From the NCBI GenBank assembly GCA_900766925.1, contig CAAFXG010000139.1:1-6670 (forward strand): a DNA stretch of 6,670 nucleotides, read 5' to 3'. Shown piece after piece: positions 1-6,345 of this stretch. How positions within the stretch are numbered: the first letter of the stretch is position 1; each line of letters starts with the position of its first letter. This DNA is from Lachnospiraceae bacterium. GTDB taxonomy: Bacteria; Bacillota; Clostridia; Lachnospirales; Lachnospiraceae. Below the pieces are notes generated by a model that had not been told where the DNA came from, ran no database searches, and saw nothing but the letters and a program-made list of their open reading frames with translations. The position numbers and the translations under genes are program-made.

Positions 1-7
1 ATACATA

Positions 8-52
8 ATGCCAGATGATAGTAGGATGCTTTTGCTTACTATCATTTGGCAT
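8..52. repeat. Long near-perfect inverted repeat (hairpin)
   Basis: Positions 8-23 pair with 37-52 over 16 bp, with only a G-T wobble (14 with 46). G24-U36 and G25-C35 could extend the stem, leaving a 9-nt loop. No T-run follows the stem on either strand (plus: ATACGATTTA; minus: TTATGTAT), so it is not a standard intrinsic terminator. It could be a terminator-like 3' end of a gene left of the window, a repetitive extragenic palindrome, or part of the control region of the R-M operon. The pairing is seen directly; the role is unknown. Confidence 0.6.
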
Positions 53-66
53 ACGATTTATGATCA

Positions 67-84
67 CTTTATTACCTAATAAAG
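67..84. promoter_or_regulatory. Perfect 7-bp palindrome, possible operator
   Basis: CTTTATT at 67-73 and AATAAAG at 78-84 are exact reverse complements around a 4-bp centre (ACCT). The site lies about 26 bp upstream of the proposed -33 element of the mod promoter, where a dimeric regulator could bind. No controller gene is visible in this window. In such AT-rich DNA a palindrome of this size can occur by chance, so the operator call is inference. Confidence 0.3.
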
Positions 85-109
85 AAGTAATTTGCCATTA
101 TTGGATAGA

Positions 110-141
110 ATTGCAATGCTAAAATTGTCTGTGTAATATTG
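110..141 (+). promoter_or_regulatory. Probable promoter of the mod-res operon
   Basis: ATTG at 110-113 serves as the -33 element. After 20 bp comes TAATATTG at 134-141, which matches the Bacteroidota -7 consensus TAnnTTTG except at one base. Transcription would begin near 147, giving a leader of about 30 nt that contains A7 (150-156) and A6 (161-166). A-rich leaders are usual for translation without Shine-Dalgarno pairing in this phylum. An alternative pair is TTTG at 91-94 with TAAAATTG at 120-127, but its 25-bp spacing is long. Confidence 0.45.
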
Positions 142-176
142 CATAAAATAAAAAAACGGCAAAAAAGATATATACA

Positions 177-2627
177 ATGGCAGCAATTAATGATTTAATA
201 GTTCGAATACAAGACCCAGACCTCCGTCAGCGGATAGAGAAGGAGGTAAAAGAACTTACCAAGCAAAAGAAGTTTGGCCTTGTATTTGAGAACCATGTTC
301 CAGAGATGACCCTGCTCTATGACTATCCTATCAGTCGTGGCTGCAAGGTCATCAGGAAGTCAGATGACAACAAAAAAATATCTGAGGATATTCTATGGGA
401 GGTGAAGAAGGTAAGCAAAGGCATTGCTTCTTGTATGCATACTATAACCAAAGAAGAGCAACAGATAAATGTCAAGGATTTGATATGTGTTGCAAAAAAC
501 GGTGAACCGATATATCCATGTCTGGAATTTATGGATTCTGTTCAGAATGCACCTGACAGTGACCTTTGGCATACTCTTATTGAGGCAGATAATTATCATG
601 CCTTGCAACTTCTTGCATACCTATATCCTGGGATGGTGGATTGTATCTATATAGATCCGCCTTATAACAAGCCTGACTCTCATGATTGGAAATATAACTG
701 CGACTATGTAGATGGAAATGATTCATATCGTCATTCAAAATGGCTTTATATGATGGAGTCTCGACTGAAGATTGCGAAGAAATTGCTCAATCCAGTGGAT
801 TCTGTATTAATAGTGACCATTGATGAGTTGGAATACCATCACCTTGGATGTTTGCTCGAACAGATGTTTCCTGAGGCAAGGATTCAAATGATCAGCACTG
901 TAATTAATACTGCAGGTGTTAGTAGAGGTGGAGAATTCTCTAGATCTAATGAATTTATTTATTTTGTTCAGATTGGATGCTCTTCTCCTATTTCTTTGCC
1001 TCTAACTAACTTTTGGCGTGGTAATACAAAATCTGAGAAAGCTGATAAATTGGTATGGAATCAATTAATGAGAGCAGGAACAAATGCAAGACGAATAGAC
1101 AGACAAAACCTGTTTTATCCATTGCATGTATCGAAAAATGGAAAGAAAATTGTAAAAATTGGAGAATCGATACCTCTTGAGGTAGATAGAAGAACAATTG
1201 TTTCTGATGATGATTCCATTATTGTTTGGCCTATCAGATCCAATGGAGAAGAAGGAAACTGGCAAATAGGACAAGATACATTAGAAAACATATATAAAAA
1301 AGGATATGTACGTCTTGGTAAATTTACCCAAAAAGGAATGGCAATAACATATCTTAAAAATGGAGAACGAGAAAAAATTGAGAATGGAACATATCCAATA
1401 ATTGGTTATCGTGAAGATGGTTCTGTTCTTGAGGGTAGTTCTGTACAAAATAGAAATTGGATTCCGGGATCACAATGGGATATACCATTACACAATGCGA
1501 CTTATCACGGAAAGCAATTATTAAACAAAATTATTGAAGGGCGTTTTGAATTTCCCAAATCTCTCTATGCCGTTCATGACACTATCCGCTTTTTTGTGGC
1601 TAACAAACCCAATGCTCTCATCCTCGACTTCTTTGCAGGCTCAGGCACAACCCTTCATGCTGTAAACTTGTTGAATAAAGAGGATGGTGGGCATCGTCGC
1701 TGCATTATGGTTACAAACAACGAGATTGGAGAACCGAAAGAAAAAGAACTATTGCCACAAGGAATCCACCCTGGCGATGATGAATGGGAAAAATGGGGTA
1801 TCGCCCGTTATGTTAACTGGCCACGCACCAAATGCAGTATTTTGGGAGTTGACGTTAATGGCAAGCCAATAGAAGGTGATTATATTACTTCATTAACAGA
1901 AACAAAACTTACAGACAGAAAGTTTACTCAAATAAACTTTTTGACTGCTGAGGCTACTAAGAAACAGAAAAAGGCTTTGGTGACGCTCATCAACAAACAA
2001 AAGGATGTGAAGCTGCCTACTATGAATGAAGACGTTGCTTTTCTTATTTCAGAAAATGACAAGTACAATGCTACTATTCTTTTTGATGCGGCTGAGGCTG
2101 AGGCATGGATGGAGGAACTTGATGGCAATAGCCACATAACCAACATTTATATTGTAGCGAAGATGGATGCCATTTATCGAAAAATTAAAGCTGATGTGAG
2201 TGAAATGATGGGACAAATAGAAGAGACTGTGCCAGTCAAGATGCCTATGAAAGATGGCTTTGAGGCTAACGCTGCATTCTATAAACTATCATTCCTCGAC
2301 AAAGAGGCCGTGTCAATAGGTACACAACTTAATAAATTATTATCAATTTTGTGGATGAAAGCTGGCGCTCATGGTATCTGCCCAACTCATGCAGAAGGAG
2401 ACTATGCCGTATTTCCAGACAATAGAATGGCTATACTGATAGATGAATATGGTTTTGGTGAGCTGAAAAATGAATTGGCAAATAATCCTCAGATAGAAAC
2501 TGTTTACATAATTGAAGACAGCGAAGAAAACTATAGAAGTTTAGCATCTCAGTTGAATGTAAAGAACACCTATCAGCTATACAGAGATTATCTTGACAAT
2601 TTTAAGATTAACATAGAAAGAAAATAA
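177..2627 (+). CDS. mod: Type III restriction-modification DNA methyltransferase (Mod), N6-adenine specific
   Basis: This 816-residue protein should recognise the target site and transfer methyl from S-adenosylmethionine to adenine N6; with Res it forms the restriction complex. The catalytic motif DPPY is at residues 160-163 and the SAM-binding motif FAGSG at 486-490. That order (IV before I) is the beta class used by type III Mod. Between them, about residues 236-450, lies the presumed target-recognition domain, which is AT-richer than its flanks. Residues 1-120 form a charged N-terminal domain. The last 200 or so residues form a C-terminal domain ending in QLYRDYLDNFKIN, which I remember from a widespread subgroup of Mod-like methylases that are longer than EcoP15I Mod (about 645 aa). 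The ATG at 177 is chosen because the conserved-looking N terminus follows at once and the A-rich leader fits. The gene appears intact and has no simple-sequence repeat tract. The recognition sequence cannot be read from the protein. Confidence 0.93.
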   Translation: MAAINDLIVRIQDPDLRQRIEKEVKELTKQKKFGLVFENHVPEMTLLYDYPISRGCKVIRKSDDNKKISEDILWEVKKVSKGIASCMHTITKEEQQINVKDLICVAKNGEPIYPCLEFMDSVQNAPDSDLWHTLIEADNYHALQLLAYLYPGMVDCIYIDPPYNKPDSHDWKYNCDYVDGNDSYRHSKWLYMMESRLKIAKKLLNPVDSVLIVTIDELEYHHLGCLLEQMFPEARIQMISTVINTAGVSRGGEFSRSNEFIYFVQIGCSSPISLPLTNFWRGNTKSEKADKLVWNQLMRAGTNARRIDRQNLFYPLHVSKNGKKIVKIGESIPLEVDRRTIVSDDDSIIVWPIRSNGEEGNWQIGQDTLENIYKKGYVRLGKFTQKGMAITYLKNGEREKIENGTYPIIGYREDGSVLEGSSVQNRNWIPGSQWDIPLHNATYHGKQLLNKIIEGRFEFPKSLYAVHDTIRFFVANKPNALILDFFAGSGTTLHAVNLLNKEDGGHRRCIMVTNNEIGEPKEKELLPQGIHPGDDEWEKWGIARYVNWPRTKCSILGVDVNGKPIEGDYITSLTETKLTDRKFTQINFLTAEATKKQKKALVTLINKQKDVKLPTMNEDVAFLISENDKYNATILFDAAEAEAWMEELDGNSHITNIYIVAKMDAIYRKIKADVSEMMGQIEETVPVKMPMKDGFEANAAFYKLSFLDKEAVSIGTQLNKLLSILWMKAGAHGICPTHAEGDYAVFPDNRMAILIDEYGFGELKNELANNPQIETVYIIEDSEENYRSLASQLNVKNTYQLYRDYLDNFKINIERK

Positions 2628-2635
2628 CAGGGATT

Positions 2636-5152
2636 ATGTTAGTAGATTTATTTGATTTTCAACAGAAGGCACTTGACGACCTAAGAAAACGTCAGATTAA
2701 AGCCCAGAAAGGATATGTAAAGGACAAAGACAAGTATATCATCCCATTTACGGCTCCTACAGGTGCAGGTAAGACAATTATTATGTCTGCATTCATTGAG
2801 GCTTTGTATTGTGGAGACACACATCAGGGTGCACAGAATGATGCAATAGTTTTATGGATAAGCGATTCTCCAGAACTGAATGAACAAAGCAAGATGAAAT
2901 TATATGCAAAAGCAGATAAGCTGATGATGCGTCCTGTCGTGACGATTGATGAGAAAAGTTTTAAAGCAGACAAACTGTCAAAAGGAACCATCTATTTTGT
3001 AAATACTCAAAAGTTTGGTACTAACAGCAATCTTGTAAGATACGGTAATGACAGAAACTATACAGGATGGGATTTCATGCGTAATACAGTGGAAGAGTAT
3101 GGGGATAAACTAATTGTAATCATTGACGAAGCCCACAGAGGAGCTAAGGCCGATCAAAATGAGCAGATGTCAATCATGCAGAAGTTTATTCTTGGTTCTA
3201 AGGATGACAATATGCCTTCAATGCCATTGGTGATTGGAATGAGCGCTACGATTGAGAGGTTCAATCAATTGGCTATGGTCTCTAATTCCACTCAAATGCC
3301 TAAAGTTGAGGTTACTCCTGACGAGGTAAGAGATTCAGGGTTGCTTAAAGATAAAATAAACATTCATCATCCAAAGGATGGGGAAGTATTTGCAGAAATG
3401 ACCTACCTTGCTCAAGCCGCAAAGGACTGGGCAGATAAATGTATACATTGGGAAGCATACAAGATACATGAAGATGTTGATGTTTGTCCAGCATTGGTAG
3501 TTCAAGTAAAAAATGGCAACAATGTGAAAGTTTCAGATACTGACCTTGACGAATGCATTAGACTGATAGAATCAAATTCTGGAATATCACTTAAAACTGA
3601 AGATGTGGTTCACACTTTTAATAATACTGAATCAGTGCGTATGAATGGAATAGATGTGAGATATCTTGACCCATCAAAAATAGCAGAAATGAAAAGAGTC
3701 AAGGTAATATTCTTTAAGGATAACCTTTCAACAGGTTGGGATTGTCCTCGTGCTGAAACTATGATGTCGTTTAAAGTTGCATCAGGCTATACTAATATTG
3801 CACAGTTGCTTGGCCGTATGGTAAGAACTCCATTACAAAAGCGTATTGAGACGGATGATACACTCAACGAAGTGAATCTTTATCTGCCAAATTTTGATTC
3901 AACTACTGTAGAAAGGGTGAAACGAGAACTTGAAGGTGCTATTCCAACGACGGTGGAAACTCATCCTTCTGAAAAACAAATTCTTGAGTTGCGTGGCAAC
4001 CTTCCATGCGGTATCTCTCGACAGGAAGTATTTGATGCTATTAACGATGCACAGATAGACACCTATTCGATACCACAAAAAGGAATAACCAACTACAAGT
4101 CCGCCTTATTCAAACTTTGCCATCTTCTTGTAAGGTTAAGGCTTTGCAGGAATGCGACAAAAGACCTTCTCAATGAAATTGTAGAGAGAATAACTTCTTA
4201 CATCCATACCATAGAAACTAATGGGCAATACGAACAAGTGATGGAAAAGGTACGTACAATGAATGATAATGTTGTATCACTAGATGCCTTAGGAACTATC
4301 ATTAATGAAGAATTAGAAAGTGGCAAATACGTTCTCACGGATACAGATATAGAAAATTGGAGTGAGAACGTGGAGGCCATATTCGGTCGTGATGGAATAT
4401 TGAATGCCTATAAACAGAAAAGACAAGGTGAATATGATGTTATTGATTTGCGTCTTCATTTTATTCTATTTGTATATGACCAGACTTGTAGAGAGAATTT
4501 GGATGAGTACTGCAAGAACATGTTTCATACCTATGTGGATAATTATCGCCATGCTATTGAATCAAGAGGAGAAGCTGAAAAACGTGAATTTGAGAAGATC
4601 GTAAAAACACACGTATCTACTCAGCCTTTTGATTTGCGTCTGCCAGATTATATTGCAACAAAAAAGAATCCTGAAGGTCAAGTCTATACTGATCATCTGT
4701 ATTGTGATGATCAAGGAAATGCTGTTTTCAAATTAGACACATGGGAAATCAATATACTTGAGAAAGAGAGGCGACAGGAAGGATTTGTATGCTGGTTTAG
4801 AAATATACCAAACAAAGGGTCTTCTCTATGCATCCAATATGAATTAGGAAATGAAATTAAGGCTCATTTCCCTGATTTTATAGTTGTTAGAAGAGTAAAT
4901 AATCAATATGAATTTTCTATTCTTGAACCACATTATATAGGCTATTCTGATTCTGTTCCAAAATTGAAAGGAATGGCAAAATATTCACAGCTATGCTCTT
5001 CTGTTAAACGAAATGAAATGATACGAATCATAGAAATGCCTACGGGAAAGAGAATACAAGGAATTGATGTGGCAAAATCATCTATTCGTAATGAAGTAAA
5101 ATGTCTTAATGATTATGACGATTTAAATAACTTATTTGCAAAGTTCAATTAA
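2636..5152 (+). CDS. res: Type III restriction enzyme subunit (Res), DEAH-box helicase with C-terminal nuclease-like domain
   Basis: This 838-residue cytoplasmic protein is the ATP-dependent translocase/restriction partner of Mod. It carries superfamily 2 helicase motifs: Walker A APTGAGKT (40-47), DEAH (164-167), SAT within GMSATIERF (203-205), motif V-like NLSTGWDC (363-370) and motif VI QLLGRMVR (390-397). A long middle region (about 440-700) has no motif I recognise. The C terminus resembles a PD-(D/E)xK nuclease: P746-D747, then hydrophobic strands leading to ILEPH (E764, H766), then K776 and K778. His stands where the catalytic Lys normally would. I recall similar EPH or DPH forms in related helicases, but could not check this. 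The start lies 8 bp after the mod stop, so the genes are almost certainly co-transcribed and perhaps translationally coupled. The frame is intact and near the usual length for this helicase group (about 850 aa, from memory). Confidence 0.9.
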   Translation: MLVDLFDFQQKALDDLRKRQIKAQKGYVKDKDKYIIPFTAPTGAGKTIIMSAFIEALYCGDTHQGAQNDAIVLWISDSPELNEQSKMKLYAKADKLMMRPVVTIDEKSFKADKLSKGTIYFVNTQKFGTNSNLVRYGNDRNYTGWDFMRNTVEEYGDKLIVIIDEAHRGAKADQNEQMSIMQKFILGSKDDNMPSMPLVIGMSATIERFNQLAMVSNSTQMPKVEVTPDEVRDSGLLKDKINIHHPKDGEVFAEMTYLAQAAKDWADKCIHWEAYKIHEDVDVCPALVVQVKNGNNVKVSDTDLDECIRLIESNSGISLKTEDVVHTFNNTESVRMNGIDVRYLDPSKIAEMKRVKVIFFKDNLSTGWDCPRAETMMSFKVASGYTNIAQLLGRMVRTPLQKRIETDDTLNEVNLYLPNFDSTTVERVKRELEGAIPTTVETHPSEKQILELRGNLPCGISRQEVFDAINDAQIDTYSIPQKGITNYKSALFKLCHLLVRLRLCRNATKDLLNEIVERITSYIHTIETNGQYEQVMEKVRTMNDNVVSLDALGTIINEELESGKYVLTDTDIENWSENVEAIFGRDGILNAYKQKRQGEYDVIDLRLHFILFVYDQTCRENLDEYCKNMFHTYVDNYRHAIESRGEAEKREFEKIVKTHVSTQPFDLRLPDYIATKKNPEGQVYTDHLYCDDQGNAVFKLDTWEINILEKERRQEGFVCWFRNIPNKGSSLCIQYELGNEIKAHFPDFIVVRRVNNQYEFSILEPHYIGYSDSVPKLKGMAKYSQLCSSVKRNEMIRIIEMPTGKRIQGIDVAKSSIRNEVKCLNDYDDLNNLFAKFN

Positions 5153-5195
5153 CAATCAATAGAATTGCATTGTAAAAAAATCTATTTCTTCTATC

Positions 5196-5231
5196 AGGGC
5201 TACAGAAGGCTATTATGCATTTTGTAGCCTT
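5196..5231. terminator. Probable bidirectional terminator between res and hepT
   Basis: Positions 5196-5207 pair with 5220-5231 in a 12-bp stem that includes two G-T wobbles (5197-5230 and 5205-5222), around a 12-nt loop; the core is GGCTACA/TGTAGCC. On the plus strand the stem is followed by TAATTTTA, a weak U tract. On the minus strand a run of seven T (complement of 5174-5180) lies about 15 nt past the stem. It sits in the 94-bp gap between convergent genes, where a shared terminator is expected. Confidence 0.55.
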
Positions 5232-5246
5232 AATTTTATGGCATAC

Positions 5247-5735
5247 TTAATATTTTTCAGAAAGAATGTCTAGAATATCATCCTTGTAATCAGCACGAGA
5301 TTTAGTAGGTTGAACATTTGATAAAACCTTAATCTTATCACTGATTATAATATTACTTGTCTCTTTTTTCATAGAGGTAATAGCTTCCTTTAGTGAAGGG
5401 AGTTCTTTCTCAATAATCCACCATATTTGGTCGGCATCTATATCGAAATAATGATGTGCAATTATGTCACGCAGTCCTTTGACATGTTTCCAATCAATTT
5501 CAGGATGAGTAACAAGGAGTGTGCCATTTGTTATCTTATCTAATCCTTTCAGACTTTCGCCTATTGCAATGAACTGCATACAAATAGAGTCCAAAATAGT
5601 CACACCTATGGGAGTCAAAAGAAAATCATCTCCACAATGATAATTCCTTGAACGTTCTACAATTTGCTCTATTGAGTCTTGTATCCTTTCAAGAATATTC
5701 AAAACCAGTTCCCTATCGTATTGCATATACTCCAT
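5247..5735 (-). CDS. hepT: HepT-like HEPN ribonuclease toxin (DUF86 family)
   Basis: This 162-residue, mostly helical protein is the toxin of a HEPN/MNT pair. The HEPN active-site motif Rx4HxY is present as R89, H94 and Y96 (RDIIAHHY). In characterised systems this motif cleaves RNA, and the tyrosine is the residue AMPylated by the partner to silence the toxin. Residues about 8-120 cover the normal DUF86 domain. The 40 or so residues after it (about 122-162; polar, ending DDILDILSEKY) exceed the usual 110-120 aa and have no function I recognise. The start overlaps the 3' end of mntA by 23 bp, so the two are translationally coupled; a second Met at residue 4 is an alternative start. It converges on res. 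I am confident of the family; activity in this host is inferred. Confidence 0.9.
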   Translation of the reverse strand: MEYMQYDRELVLNILERIQDSIEQIVERSRNYHCGDDFLLTPIGVTILDSICMQFIAIGESLKGLDKITNGTLLVTHPEIDWKHVKGLRDIIAHHYFDIDADQIWWIIEKELPSLKEAITSMKKETSNIIISDKIKVLSNVQPTKSRADYKDDILDILSEKY

Positions 5736-6009
5736 CCCGCTCTATTCTTGATTTCAACAATGGGTTCATGTTCTTATGCATGCGTACAACATCAACGGAA
5801 CATTTGAATATGCCTTCCAAATAATCTTTTAGGGCGGCAAGGAGAAAAGGATTCGGTGTTTGAGTTTCCACACATACATCCAAATCGCTCTTTCCCGTCT
5901 GTTCGTTTCTTGATACAGAACCGAAAATGCACAAAGTCCTAATCCCAAAATCACTTACGATTTTGGAATTGTTTTCTCTTATTGTCTTTATGCAGTTCTG
6001 TAATTCCAT
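5713..6009 (-). CDS. mntA: MntA-like minimal nucleotidyltransferase antitoxin
   Basis: This 98-residue MNT-fold protein shows the nucleotidyltransferase signature GSx10DxD: G30-S31, then ten residues, then D42-L43-D44. A plausible third metal-binding acid is D73 in CSVDVV. In studied HepT/MntA pairs the enzyme transfers AMP from ATP to the toxin's Rx4HxY tyrosine and neutralises it, so all catalytic residues needed for that role appear present. An in-frame ATG 54 bp upstream (first base 6063) was rejected because it falls inside the -33 box of the promoter at 6034-6064, so transcripts should not include it. The ATG at 6009 lies about 20 nt after the expected transcription start and begins the typical fold (MELQNCIKTI). 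It is first in the operon and overlaps hepT, the usual arrangement. Confidence 0.9.
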   Translation of the reverse strand: MELQNCIKTIRENNSKIVSDFGIRTLCIFGSVSRNEQTGKSDLDVCVETQTPNPFLLAALKDYLEGIFKCSVDVVRMHKNMNPLLKSRIERDGVYAIR

Positions 6010-6033
6010 CTTGTTATTCTTATATATCCGCCG

Positions 6034-6064
6034 CAAAATTACAAATAAAATTTGAAAGGACAAA
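6034..6064 (-). promoter_or_regulatory. Bacteroidota -33/-7 promoter of mntA-hepT
   Basis: Reading the minus strand, TTTG (6061-6064) is followed after exactly 19 bp by TAATTTTG (6034-6041), a full match to the -33/-7 consensus TTTG and TAnnTTTG. Transcription should begin near 6027, leaving a leader of about 20 nt before the mntA ATG at 6009. This site decides the mntA start. I see no obvious operator overlapping it, although HepT/MntA control is mainly post-translational. Confidence 0.8.
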
Positions 6065-6311
6065 GAAAAAGGGAGAAAAACTTGCGGTTAGCTTCGTTGT
6101 ATTGTTAAATAACTCAAGTTTAGTAAGTTCCCAACCCTTCAGTATATGAGAATGCCCATGGCATTTTTTTGCATCCGCACAGTTCTTTACTTCATAAACT
6201 TGAATAACCCTTTTGCAGCAAGTGTCATTGCTATTGGGTGTATCATGCATAATTTGTGTAATTATAGTTAAATATTCGGGCATATATACCATAAATATAA
6301 AATATATTATA
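6065..6311. other. AT-rich spacer between divergent mntA and GH43 genes, no supported gene
   Basis: I see no convincing gene here. A minus-strand reading frame crosses 6020-6292, but it runs through the mntA promoter and its translation resembles no family I know. The stretch holds a separated inverted repeat, TCAAGTTTA at 6114-6122 and TAAACTTGA at 6195-6203, with a small T-tailed hairpin between them (6151-6170). Its right end (about 6260-6311) is almost pure A/T. No tRNA T-loop or other RNA signature was found. The change from AT-rich defence DNA to GC-rich GH43 DNA happens in or just after this spacer. Confidence 0.6.
6151..6170 (+). terminator. Small T-tailed hairpin, terminator-like
   Basis: AATGCC (6151-6156) pairs with GGCATT (6160-6165) around a 3-nt loop (CAT). 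The second arm runs directly into further T residues up to 6170. This is the form of a plus-strand intrinsic terminator, but the stem is short and no plus-strand gene lies just upstream. It could end a small or antisense transcript, be left from a lost gene, or be chance. Confidence 0.3.
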
Positions 6312-6319
6312 TATCTTTG
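6312..6319 (+). promoter_or_regulatory. -7 promoter element of the GH43 gene
   Basis: TATCTTTG matches the Bacteroidota -7 consensus TAnnTTTG exactly and lies 26 bp before the GH43 ATG, giving a leader of roughly 20 nt. No TTTG is visible at the expected -33 distance (about 6287-6293), where the DNA is nearly all A/T. The promoter may therefore be weak alone and need an activator, as is common for polysaccharide-use genes. Confidence 0.55.
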
Positions 6320-6345
6320 TAGCCGAATTTAAAACCATTTACACT

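Noticed and set aside
372..378. A7 run within mod, and A7/A6 runs in its leader, as possible phase-variation tracts
   Set aside because: Phase-variable type III mod genes usually carry many copies of a 4-5 base repeat or long G/C tracts. Only short A runs, ordinary for AT-rich DNA, are present.
177..2627. Mod as the methylase of a BREX or DISARM system
   Set aside because: The only partner is a Res-type helicase 8 bp downstream. No PglZ, BrxC or DrmA/B-like gene is present, and the motif order fits type III Mod.
47..5246. TGGCATAC occurring at both 47-54 and 5239-5246
   Set aside because: Only 8 bases match with no extension, and its order relative to the 20-bp repeat differs at the two edges, so a shared att site is not supported.
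6020..6292. Minus-strand reading frame of 90 codons upstream of mntA
   Set aside because: Its 3' part is the translated mntA promoter and leader, and the rest matches no family I know. It is best explained as an open frame by chance.
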